Part shown: piece by piece, positions 49,971-57,922 of the stretch
Layout: every line of letters starts with the position of its first letter
How positions within the stretch are numbered: position 1 is the first letter of the stretch
Source: Leptospira perdikensis
GTDB taxonomy: Bacteria; Spirochaetota; Leptospiria; Leptospirales; Leptospiraceae
DNA length: 64,000 nucleotides
Reading direction: 5' to 3'
Assembly: GCF_004769575.1 (NCBI RefSeq)
Contig: NZ_RQGA01000003.1
Location: 930,001 to 994,000 of the forward strand
Made by a program: the position numbers and the translations under genes
Notes under the pieces: generated by a model
Database searches by the model: none
What the model saw: the letters and a program-made list of their open reading frames with translations, nothing else
Told to the model about the DNA's origin: nothing

Positions 49971-51854
49971 GTGAAGATTTACCGAAAACTCTGGCCATAC
50001 TTGGCAAAATACAAATACAGACTTAGCCTCGGTGTTTTCTTGTCCATATTTGTTTCCATTTTTAATGGAGCCTCCCTCACGTCTCTCATTCCTATTTTTG
50101 ATTCTCTTGGAACCGGCGAAAATTACAAGTTTCAAATCGCCCTGACCAAAAAAGACCAGGCTTTACTTTCCGAATATAAAAAACCAGACAAACTCGAAGG
50201 ATTGAAGTATTGGGAATGGCAATTTGCCAATCTCAAACAGAGTACAAACGAGGAACTTGCAGATAAAAAACCCGATGACTTGGTGTATTTATTTTGCCTC
50301 ATCATCCTACCCATTTACTTTTTAAAACTCATTTGTCTTGCGGGGACAGTTTACTTTGTCAACTCAGCAGGCCTTCTTGCCGTCAGTGATCTCAGGCAAG
50401 CACTCTATAAAAAACTTCAAGTATTGCCGTTGAACGAGTTCTATCGGGAAAAAACAGGGGTTCTTATGAGCCGTGTCATTAACGACGTCGACATTGTCGG
50501 AAAGGTCATTTCTAACGACTTAAAAGATGCCATTAACGATTTTTTTTATATAGTAACTCATTTAATCATCTTACTTGTGTTAAGTTGGAAGTTGTTTTTT
50601 TTGTTATTCATTGTTATTCCCTTAATTGTTGGGCCAGTAAGTACTTTTGCAGATCGTATTCGGCGAACCACAAAAAACCAACAGGAACAATTGTCTGAAT
50701 TGAATGGGGATCTTCAGGAAGTTATTTCCGGGATCAGAGTGATTCGTGCATTTTCGATGGAAGACAAAGAAGCTGATCGATTTTTAAAAGTAAATCAAAA
50801 CCTTTCCGATAAAACTTTTAAAACACATTTTTACCATCAAATAGGCCCCGCCTTAACAGAGTTATCTGGCTCAGTTGTAACGATGGTTTTTTTAGGGATA
50901 GGCGCTTATTTATTGGAGGATGCTAGTTTTTCCAAAGGGATGTTCATTGCGTTTTTCCTAACTTTGATTTTTTTAATGCGTCCTTTAAAACAAATGAGTA
51001 TTCTTGTGAATTTGATCCAAGCCTCAGTGATTGCAAGTGATCGTGTGTTTGAGATTTTAGGACGAGATGTAGATATTAAAGAACCAGAATTTCCAAACCC
51101 ACTAGGCCAATTGTCAAAGGCCATCGAATATAAAAATGTATCCTACTTATATCCAAATACTGATTTGTATGCACTTAAAAATATCAATCTGACATTACCA
51201 CTTGGAGGAACTATCGCAATTGTTGGATCTTCTGGTGCCGGTAAATCAACGTTAGTTGATTTGTTGCCGAGATTGATTGATCCGAGTAGCGGTGGTATTT
51301 TTTGGGATGATGTGAATGCTAAAGATTTGAGTTTAGATAATTTACGAAAACGAATCGGGGTGGTTTCCCAAAATATTTTTTTATTTAATGGTTCGGTTAG
51401 AGAAAACATTGCTTTCGGAAAACCAAATGCTTCTGAAGAAGAAATTCGCCGTGCGGCCGAAGATGCATTTGCATCTGAGTTCATCGAAGCGTTTGAAGAA
51501 GGTTATGATACCATTGTTGGGGAACGTGGTGTGATGTTGTCTGGCGGGCAAAGACAAAGGATTTCGATTGCTCGGACATTACTTGCTAATCCAGAAGTAT
51601 TAATTTTAGATGAGGCAACATCTGCTTTGGATACAGAATCGGAGAGACTCATCCAACAAGCGTTTGTTCGGTTATACGAAAATAAAACTGTTATCATCAT
51701 TGCTCACCGTTTATCTACGGTAAAAATAGCAGACACGATTTATTATTTAGAAAATGGTGAAATCGTCGAAAGTGGTAGCCATACTGATCTACTAAAAAAT
51801 CAAAATTCTAAATACAAACGATTGTACGATATGCAGTTTTCTGGTTCTACGTAA
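49971..51854 (+). CDS. ABC exporter, MsbA-like (fused membrane and ATPase domains)
   Basis: The 627-residue type IV ABC half-transporter has six membrane helices in the first 345 residues with the EFYREKTGVLMSRVINDVDIVG coupling region, then an ATPase with Walker A GSSGAGKST, signature LSGGQRQRISIARTLL, Walker B VLILDEATSALD and the switch histidine (IIAHRL). It resembles lipid A flippases (MsbA), but drug or lipid exporters share the layout. An insert after helix 1 (about residues 50-95) is charged and longer than usual. The start is GTG at 49971. Confidence 0.88.
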   Translation: MKIYRKLWPYLAKYKYRLSLGVFLSIFVSIFNGASLTSLIPIFDSLGTGENYKFQIALTKKDQALLSEYKKPDKLEGLKYWEWQFANLKQSTNEELADKKPDDLVYLFCLIILPIYFLKLICLAGTVYFVNSAGLLAVSDLRQALYKKLQVLPLNEFYREKTGVLMSRVINDVDIVGKVISNDLKDAINDFFYIVTHLIILLVLSWKLFFLLFIVIPLIVGPVSTFADRIRRTTKNQQEQLSELNGDLQEVISGIRVIRAFSMEDKEADRFLKVNQNLSDKTFKTHFYHQIGPALTELSGSVVTMVFLGIGAYLLEDASFSKGMFIAFFLTLIFLMRPLKQMSILVNLIQASVIASDRVFEILGRDVDIKEPEFPNPLGQLSKAIEYKNVSYLYPNTDLYALKNINLTLPLGGTIAIVGSSGAGKSTLVDLLPRLIDPSSGGIFWDDVNAKDLSLDNLRKRIGVVSQNIFLFNGSVRENIAFGKPNASEEEIRRAAEDAFASEFIEAFEEGYDTIVGERGVMLSGGQRQRISIARTLLANPEVLILDEATSALDTESERLIQQAFVRLYENKTVIIIAHRLSTVKIADTIYYLENGEIVESGSHTDLLKNQNSKYKRLYDMQFSGST

Positions 51855-51870
51855 ATAGAAAACTGGTATT

Positions 51871-52290
51871 TTATGCTAGGCGACCTGTTCCGCAATTAGG
51901 GCAAAACTTTGCATTCGGAACAGCAACAAACGAACCACAGCTGGCACATGTCCAATTTTCGTTGAGTTTTGGAGATTGTAAAATTGTTGTGTTAGCCACA
52001 TTCAACTTTTTGTCCTTTAATTCCATCTCGACAGAATCCAAGGCTTCAATATAAGGTAGGGATTGGTTCTGAAATTCTTCTTCTGTTAGTTTTCCTGAGT
52101 CAAAATCAGAACGAATGTCTTTTAATGAATCAAGTAGGTTTCTTTTTTTCTCTGTAATCGGTTTTAGATAGGCGTCCTCATCTTTTCCAAAAGGAGATTC
52201 ATCAAGCCTGAATTTGTAATGAAACAATACAAAAGGAGCAATGAGAATGATTCCAAAAACCAGACAATACAGATATAAGAGAAAATCCAT
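51871..52290 (-). CDS. Membrane-anchored zinc-ribbon protein
   Basis: The 139-residue protein has one N-terminal membrane helix (about 4-24), a coiled-coil segment (about 45-95) and a C-terminal zinc ribbon, CASCG...CPNCG (Cys pairs about 20 residues apart). No enzyme domain is seen. The layout is like small scaffold proteins of cytochrome or membrane-complex assembly, but this is only a general resemblance. It converges with the exporter and is divergent from the CoA-transferase gene. Confidence 0.7.
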   Translation of the reverse strand: MDFLLYLYCLVFGIILIAPFVLFHYKFRLDESPFGKDEDAYLKPITEKKRNLLDSLKDIRSDFDSGKLTEEEFQNQSLPYIEALDSVEMELKDKKLNVANTTILQSPKLNENWTCASCGSFVAVPNAKFCPNCGTGRLA

Positions 52291-52361
52291 ACGTTCAGAA
52301 TTTGGACTTTTTATTTTTATGCAATCTCTTTATCTTTGGTCAAAGAAGAGAATTTGCATTT

Positions 52362-53864
52362 ATGCCCGTTAACAACTCACTAATTGAACAAAAAACAAAA
52401 ACAGCAGAAGAAGTTGCGACATTATTGCCTAGGCATGTAACTCTCGGATGTTCGGGATTCACACCGGCAGGATACCCTAAACTTATCCCTGTAGCATTCG
52501 CAAAACGAATTGAAGAGGAAAAAAAAATAGGGAATGAATTCTCAATCAATCTGTATGCGGGTGCATCTACCGGTGATGAGCTGGATGGAGCTCTTGCAAA
52601 AACGGGTGCTTTAAAACTAAGAATTCCTTATCAGTCTAATTCTCACCTTCGTAATCTCATCAATCAAGGTGAAACGGATTTCATCGATATGCATTTATCT
52701 CATGTAGTAAAATACATTGAACATGGAATTTTGCCAAAAATTGATGTGGCAATTGTTGAAGCAATCGACGTTACCGTTGATGGAAAAATTTATCTTTCCA
52801 CATCTTCTGGTATGAGTGCCACTTATATCCGTAATGCGGAATCTGTTTTTATTGAGCTAACGGATACTCATCCTTTAGAACTTAAAGGATATCACGATAT
52901 TTATCTTCCCAACCATCACGAAAAGGGACTTCCTATTAACATCATCACACCAGGTGATCGGATCGGCCTTCCTTATATCCAAGTTTCCCCCGATAAAATT
53001 AAAGGGATTGTACGTTCCAGTAAGCCGGATGCGGCCACTGTATTTAAAACTCCGGATGAAGATTGCCAAAACATTGCGGCTCATGTTTTATCTTTTATCC
53101 AACACGAAATCAAAATGGGAAGGATTCCCAAGGAATACCTTCCGTTTCAAAATGGAGTAGGTAATATTGCTAATGCAGTGCTTGCTAGTATGGCAAAAGA
53201 TCCTAACTTCCATTCCATACAAATGTATACCGAAGTGGTTCAAGATTCGGTATTTGATTTGATTGATGCAGGAAAATTAGAAATTGCTTCTACATCCGCT
53301 TTGACTTTTTCAGAAAAAGGGCTGAAACGATTTCATGAGAATATCGCTGAATGGAAATCAAAGTTTGTCATTCGACCGCAGGAAATTTCAAATCATCCTG
53401 AAGTCATCAGGCGAATGGGGCTCATTGCTATGAATACGGCTATCGAAGTTGATATTTATGGAAACGTAAATTCCACTCATGTGATGGGAACATCAATGAT
53501 GAATGGAATTGGTGGTTCTGGTGACTTCACAAGGAACTCGCACCTTTCTATTTTTATGACTCCATCCCTTGCAAAAGATGGAAATATTTCTGCGGTGGTT
53601 CCGATGGTATCACATACAGATCACAACGAACATTCTACCATGATTTTTGTTACCGAACAAGGGTTAGCTGATCTTAGGGGTTGTCCTCCTAAAAAAAGAG
53701 CAGAGCTCATCATTAACAATTGTGCTCATCCTTCTTACAGAGACAGACTTCGCGAGTATTATGAAAATGCTCTTCGTGTTTCGAGAGGAAAACATACTCC
53801 TCATGACTTAGAGAAAGCACTTTCTTGGCATATCCAGTTCTTGAAAACAGGAAGTATGAAGTGA
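52362..53864 (+). CDS. Acetyl-CoA hydrolase/CoA-transferase family protein
   Basis: The 500-residue class I CoA-transferase of the Cat1/AarC group exchanges CoA between succinyl-CoA or another acyl-CoA and acetate. The covalent-intermediate glutamate is E291 in YTEVVQDSVFDL, and the oxyanion/glycine loop is GIGGSGDFTRN. I chose ATG 52362 (MPVNNSLIEQ); the open frame reaches 52302 without family sequence. It overlaps the FAD oxidoreductase by four bases (GTGA). Confidence 0.88.
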   Translation: MPVNNSLIEQKTKTAEEVATLLPRHVTLGCSGFTPAGYPKLIPVAFAKRIEEEKKIGNEFSINLYAGASTGDELDGALAKTGALKLRIPYQSNSHLRNLINQGETDFIDMHLSHVVKYIEHGILPKIDVAIVEAIDVTVDGKIYLSTSSGMSATYIRNAESVFIELTDTHPLELKGYHDIYLPNHHEKGLPINIITPGDRIGLPYIQVSPDKIKGIVRSSKPDAATVFKTPDEDCQNIAAHVLSFIQHEIKMGRIPKEYLPFQNGVGNIANAVLASMAKDPNFHSIQMYTEVVQDSVFDLIDAGKLEIASTSALTFSEKGLKRFHENIAEWKSKFVIRPQEISNHPEVIRRMGLIAMNTAIEVDIYGNVNSTHVMGTSMMNGIGGSGDFTRNSHLSIFMTPSLAKDGNISAVVPMVSHTDHNEHSTMIFVTEQGLADLRGCPPKKRAELIINNCAHPSYRDRLREYYENALRVSRGKHTPHDLEKALSWHIQFLKTGSMK

Positions 53865-55108
53865 TTGGTATAGTCGGCTCCGGAATTACTGGTCTTACTG
53901 CTGCTTGGATGATTCGTAAATTTAAGGATGTAACCTTATTCGAAAAACATTCTGAGATTGGAATGGCTGCATTCGGCGCAAAACAAGTGATTGATGGAAT
54001 AGAAATCGAATTTGATATTCCTTTTAGAACTATTAAAAGAGATTATTACCCCACACTTTTCCAGGTATACGATAAAGCGGGAATTCAAACAAGAGCCGTT
54101 GATTATTCTTTTCGAGTGGAATCTAATGAAGAAGCAATATTTGGATTTCGTTCTCATCAACTGTTTGGAATTCCTTTTGGTGTTCCCACAATGGATTCCT
54201 TTGTATCTTTAAAGGGAGTTCAAATTTTTTCAGATCTATTAAAGTTTTATGCGAACGCAAAAGACGATTGGAAAAATGAAGACCCAACAATTTCTATTTT
54301 GGATTTTTTAATTAAATATAAATATTCCAAAGAGTTTATTTTTGAATTTTTACTTCCTACATTCGCACTCGTAAATACATGTAAGACAGAAACTGTAGGA
54401 GCCTATCCGGCAGAAACTATTATCGGATATCACTCGAGAGGTTATTCATATACACCTCAAGAAACAGCGAGGTTTGGTACAAGAGACATTGTAAACCGTC
54501 TGACCGCCGATTTGCAAAATCTTACACTCAATGCAGGCATCCAAAGGATCTACAAAAAGGCTGATAAAACCATCATCCAATTTGCCAATGAAGAAAGGGA
54601 ATTTGAACATATAATTCTTTCTACACAAGCAAACCAAGCAAGGGATCTTCTTGGTGTTGGATTTGAACTAGAAAAAGATATTTTAAGTGAATTCCGTTAT
54701 GAGTCGAGTGATGTGGTTTTACATACAGACGAATCTTATTTTTCAAATGTATCCTTATCTTTAGTTTTTAAAATTAGAGATGGTTATGACAAACCGGAAG
54801 TAACTTTGGATTTAGGAAGGATCATACCTGAACTAAAAGGCAAAAAGATATTTCAAACATGGAATCCACACAAACTCCCCAAGGAAAGTGATACCTTGAA
54901 GTTTGCAAAGTTTGAAAGGCCTGTAATGGACGAAAAAACAGCCAAAGCCATCCAAAGAATCACAAAATTACATTCCAATCCCAATTGTAATCTTTGGTTG
55001 TGTGGGTCGTATTCTTTATATGGGATCCCACTTTTGGAAGCGGGTGCCAAATCTGCCTTACTCGTCGCCTCTGGTTTGTTAGGGCGTAGTGTAGATGATT
55101 TGATTTAA
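53861..55108 (+). CDS. FAD-dependent oxidoreductase (amine-oxidase-like)
   Basis: About 415 residues. GIVGSGITGLTAAWMI is the GxGxxG dinucleotide-binding loop at the extreme N-terminus, followed by TLFEKHSEIGMAAFG. The C-terminal GSYSLYGIPLLEAGAKSALLVA matches the FAD closing motif of the COG2907-type NAD/FAD-binding group. I chose GTG 53861, in a GTGA overlap with the CoA-transferase and with AGGAAG upstream; the open frame starts at 53825. The substrate is unknown. A convergent methyltransferase follows eight bases away. Confidence 0.8.
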   Translation: MIGIVGSGITGLTAAWMIRKFKDVTLFEKHSEIGMAAFGAKQVIDGIEIEFDIPFRTIKRDYYPTLFQVYDKAGIQTRAVDYSFRVESNEEAIFGFRSHQLFGIPFGVPTMDSFVSLKGVQIFSDLLKFYANAKDDWKNEDPTISILDFLIKYKYSKEFIFEFLLPTFALVNTCKTETVGAYPAETIIGYHSRGYSYTPQETARFGTRDIVNRLTADLQNLTLNAGIQRIYKKADKTIIQFANEEREFEHIILSTQANQARDLLGVGFELEKDILSEFRYESSDVVLHTDESYFSNVSLSLVFKIRDGYDKPEVTLDLGRIIPELKGKKIFQTWNPHKLPKESDTLKFAKFERPVMDEKTAKAIQRITKLHSNPNCNLWLCGSYSLYGIPLLEAGAKSALLVASGLLGRSVDDLI

Positions 55109-55116
55109 GCTAAAAT

Positions 55117-55872
55117 CTATTTTCCAAATACATAGTAATGGTAAGTTAGGCCTAGGTGTTTAACAAACCAATTCAAGACCTTCCCAAAAGATTTTAATGA
55201 AGTTGGTAGTCTTTTCGAATAGTTGATGAATCCAAAAAGGACTAAGTTTGTCCAATCAATGTGTTTGATTAATTTGAATCCAATAGATTCTAATTCAGAA
55301 ATAGTTTCTTCACAGAGTTTCAAATTTCCTTTGGGAATGAGAAAGGGAAGATACATCCACCAAAAACTTTTCCATTTTGAATCCGTAATTTGAAAATGAG
55401 TGAATGTTAAGTTCCCGCCAGTTTTTAACACTCGGTAACTTTCTTGGTAAAATGCCGAAAGGTTTTGAAAGTGATAAGATGCATCTAAAGAAAATACATA
55501 ATCATAAGAGAAGTCTTGGAAAGTTTTCATTTCTTCCCAACTTCCTTTTAAAAATGGATGAATTTTAGTATCACTTGATACAAACAATTGTTCTGCGAAA
55601 TTTGATTGTTCCCCAGGAAGATTAATTGCGGAAAGAAGAACGGGATCGTAGTTCTTTTGCCAATACACTAAACTTCCTCCAAGTCCTGAGCCAACTTCTA
55701 GAATTTTGGATTTTTCTCGTAATTGACAACCTTTAGCAAACTCGGATACAAATCTGAGCCCTGCCGTATCATAATTGTTCTCTCCATCCCAATACCCAAA
55801 ATTCGAAACATAGTAGGGAGGTGACTGCGTAAGGACAGTTGCTGGTGATTTAGAAAAGGGGAAAGGGGTCAT
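55117..55872 (-). CDS. SAM-dependent methyltransferase
   Basis: The 251-residue class I Rossmann methyltransferase has motif I ILEVGSGLGGSLVYW, post-I INLPGEQSNFA and motif III-IV FDYVFSLDASYHF, near the small-molecule C- or N-methyltransferase group. The N-terminal YYVSNFGYWD is typical of GSMT/phosphoethanolamine-type enzymes. The substrate is unknown. It is divergent from the CsoR-family repressor with 41 bases between, and that gap holds a repressor-like palindrome, so it may belong to the same regulon. Confidence 0.8.
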   Translation of the reverse strand: MTPFPFSKSPATVLTQSPPYYVSNFGYWDGENNYDTAGLRFVSEFAKGCQLREKSKILEVGSGLGGSLVYWQKNYDPVLLSAINLPGEQSNFAEQLFVSSDTKIHPFLKGSWEEMKTFQDFSYDYVFSLDASYHFQNLSAFYQESYRVLKTGGNLTFTHFQITDSKWKSFWWMYLPFLIPKGNLKLCEETISELESIGFKLIKHIDWTNLVLFGFINYSKRLPTSLKSFGKVLNWFVKHLGLTYHYYVFGK

Positions 55873-55892
55873 TTTTTACTTGATTGATTGTT

Positions 55893-55908
55893 ATACCCTG
55901 CCGGGTAT
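55893..55908. promoter_or_regulatory. Operator-like palindrome 1 (repressor/methyltransferase gap)
   Basis: ATACCCTGCCGGGTAT: perfect 6-bp arms (ATACCC/GGGTAT) around four bases. It lies between the start codons of the methyltransferase (55872) and the repressor (55914). C/G-tract palindromes flanked by ATA/TAT are the usual operators of CsoR-family repressors. Confidence 0.7.
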
Positions 55909-55913
55909 GTAGT

Positions 55914-56180
55914 ATGAGCCTTTCGGAAAACCAAACAAAACTGATCCATCGTATCAATCGAATCCAGGGACAGCTGGAAGCAATCAAGAATACAATTAAT
56001 GCAGAGGAAAAAGACTGCGAAAAAGCCATTTTGCTTTTAAAAGCGGCCCACCAGGCCATGAAAAAATTTGGCGAAGCTTATATTCACGAGTATATGGACA
56101 CTTGTTTTAAGGAAAAAAAATCCACTGCTAACATCGAAGCCGATGTAAAAAAAGCCATTACTGCCGCTTTCTCTCTCTAA
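55914..56180 (+). CDS. CsoR/CstR-family transcriptional repressor
   Basis: The 88-residue, all-helical protein matches the metal-sensitive repressor family: HRINRIQGQLEAI in helix 1, then C35, then Y60 and C64. Copper CsoR has Cys-His-Cys at these positions; the Tyr in place of His leaves two cysteines, as in the persulfide sensor CstR. I chose ATG 55914, as the upstream frame (55884) runs across the operator. Three matching palindromes lie nearby: one in front of this gene and two before the efflux operon 100 bases downstream. Confidence 0.88.
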   Translation: MSLSENQTKLIHRINRIQGQLEAIKNTINAEEKDCEKAILLLKAAHQAMKKFGEAYIHEYMDTCFKEKKSTANIEADVKKAITAAFSL

Positions 56181-56226
56181 ACCCACAAAATCCTTTTTAA
56201 AAAATCCCTAAAATCAGTTGCCACAT

Positions 56227-56242
56227 ATACCCCTACCGGTAT
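56227..56242. promoter_or_regulatory. Operator-like palindrome 2 upstream of the efflux operon
   Basis: ATACCCCTACCGGTAT: arms ATACC/GGTAT around six bases, same 16-bp length as sites 1 and 3. It falls within the spacer of a candidate promoter (TTGCCA at 56218-56223 and TATACG at 56240-56245), where a bound repressor would block RNA polymerase. The promoter assignment itself is weak. Confidence 0.6.
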
Positions 56243-56261
56243 ACGTGGATTTAGTTTCTAT

Positions 56262-56277
56262 ATACTATAGGGGGTAT
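56262..56277. promoter_or_regulatory. Operator-like palindrome 3 overlapping the ribosome-binding site
   Basis: ATACTATAGGGGGTAT: arms ATAC/GTAT, less symmetric inside, centred 35 bp after site 2. Its G-run (56270-56274) also supplies the ribosome-binding sequence AGGGGG for the start at 56282, so operator and translation signal coincide. Confidence 0.5.
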
Positions 56278-56281
56278 GGTA

Positions 56282-56506
56282 ATGTTTTTGGCTTCGACTA
56301 AAACTTGGTATTTGGAGCGGGTCGTTTATTTGATCGCTGGTGTTTTTAGTTTGTTAGGTGTTTCCCTTGGTACCTTGGTTTCGCCTTGGTGGTATCTTTT
56401 GAATTTAGTTGTCGGAATCAACCTGGTTGTTTTTTCAACCGTTGGTTTTTGTCCGGTGGCAATTCTTTTGAACAAACTGGGATTTCAACCTAAGGTGATG
56501 GATTAA
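56282..56506 (+). CDS. DUF2892 (YgaP transmembrane-like) protein
   Basis: The 74-residue protein has two hydrophobic hairpin segments and the family marks ER near the start (TWYLERVVYLIAG) and GFCPV near residue 60. DUF2892 domains are often found next to or fused to rhodaneses in sulfur and persulfide handling. I use ATG 56282, seven bases after AGGGGG; ATG 56276 is too close to it. It is the first gene of the operon with TolC and RND genes, behind two operator-like palindromes. Confidence 0.78.
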   Translation: MFLASTKTWYLERVVYLIAGVFSLLGVSLGTLVSPWWYLLNLVVGINLVVFSTVGFCPVAILLNKLGFQPKVMD

Positions 56507-56509
56507 AGA

Positions 56510-57922
56510 ATGAAACCTATCATTAGCTTTTTGCTTTTGATCGGTCCGATGGCTCTCTATGCAGAGTCCATCGGTTTTGGTGATTTGTGGAAACGAATTG
56601 AAGAAAATTCATCAGCTAGAAAATCCAAATATTTGGAATGGAAAGCCGGTGAAATTGCCAAAGAACGCACCGACAAACATTGGTTACCTAGAGTTTATAC
56701 CGATTTACGTACTTTCCAAACGAATGATCCGACACTCAATTTTATGGGTAAACTGAGCCAGCGAAGTGCTACTGATTCTGATTTTTCTACTGCTTCTACA
56801 CGATATAGGCCGGGAAACTTTTTGGATTCGAATAACCAATCTTATTCGACATTAAATTCAGATACTATGAATCTTTTTGCTAAAGATACATTGAACTATC
56901 CAGGAAGTCATACTTATTCACGTGGTACTCTTGGAATGGATTTTCCTTTATATGAAGGTGGATCAGGTAAAACACTCGCGACTATAAATGAAAAAAGGTC
57001 AGCGGGTTTAAAGTTTGAATGGTTTGCCGTCCGAGATAGAGAGTTTGCACAAACAGGGTTTTATTATAGAGCCATCCAAACATTAAATGAATACAAAGAG
57101 AGATTAGAGAAAATTAGAAAAATTGAATCTAAGTTTCAGTCCAACTATTCTCTCGGAAATAAAGGAAACCCTGTTGGGTATGTTGGATACTTAGCGTTAA
57201 AATCAATCAAAAATCAAATTTCCATTTTGGAAAAACAATCGGATTTACAAATCAATGATTACAAAGAGACTTTATATGTCCTTTCCGATCTTCCCCCTTC
57301 TGAAATAGAGATCATTGAATCTGATTTGAATGAATTTTTAAATGTTCATTTTAAACGGCCTGTAACTTACGAAAGATCCAACCAAATGAATGCTCAAATC
57401 AAATATGCAGAAGGCGAAAAACTAAAAACCGATATGGAGATGGCGAAGTTTTTACCAAAGGTTGGTGTTTATTCAGAAGCTTATGGATACCAAGGTAGTA
57501 GGAATATTGCAAACGCCTATCAGGCGGGAGTATATCTACAAATGAATCTTTATAATCCAAAAGATATGGGTGTTGTGGAAGAATCTAAACTCAATGCAGA
57601 AGCTGCTTTAAAAAAAATAGAAGAGAAAACTAAAGAAGAAGAGGCCCATATAAAATCACTCTTTCAAAAAGAAGTCTCACTTGCTGAGAGTTTAACGTTA
57701 GTGAAAGAAACGGTAAAATACCAAGACGAACAAATTGTTAATATGCAAAAACTTTTTCAAAGTGGTGCGATAACTGCCATTCAATTTGCAGAAACACTGA
57801 ATAAATCTTTAGAGCTTTCTCGCGTTCTGATGGAAACAGAAATTGCAGTTCTCCAAGTCAGAACAGAAACATCGATATTTTCAAATAAGGAAGAACCAAA
57901 TGAATCCATTGGAAGAAATTAA
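56510..57922 (+). CDS. TolC-family outer-membrane efflux protein
   Basis: The 470-residue precursor has a signal peptide ending LYA-ES. The long helical repeats (Glu, Lys and Gln rich, e.g. the region 190-240 and 385-440) and the GVYLQMNLYNPKDMG strand motif follow the OEP/TolC layout, in which a trimer forms a periplasm-spanning channel. The second half is the more recognisable. Its end overlaps the RND gene by 23 bases. It should dock with an adaptor and pump, but no adaptor gene is present. Confidence 0.8.
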   Translation: MKPIISFLLLIGPMALYAESIGFGDLWKRIEENSSARKSKYLEWKAGEIAKERTDKHWLPRVYTDLRTFQTNDPTLNFMGKLSQRSATDSDFSTASTRYRPGNFLDSNNQSYSTLNSDTMNLFAKDTLNYPGSHTYSRGTLGMDFPLYEGGSGKTLATINEKRSAGLKFEWFAVRDREFAQTGFYYRAIQTLNEYKERLEKIRKIESKFQSNYSLGNKGNPVGYVGYLALKSIKNQISILEKQSDLQINDYKETLYVLSDLPPSEIEIIESDLNEFLNVHFKRPVTYERSNQMNAQIKYAEGEKLKTDMEMAKFLPKVGVYSEAYGYQGSRNIANAYQAGVYLQMNLYNPKDMGVVEESKLNAEAALKKIEEKTKEEEAHIKSLFQKEVSLAESLTLVKETVKYQDEQIVNMQKLFQSGAITAIQFAETLNKSLELSRVLMETEIAVLQVRTETSIFSNKEEPNESIGRN

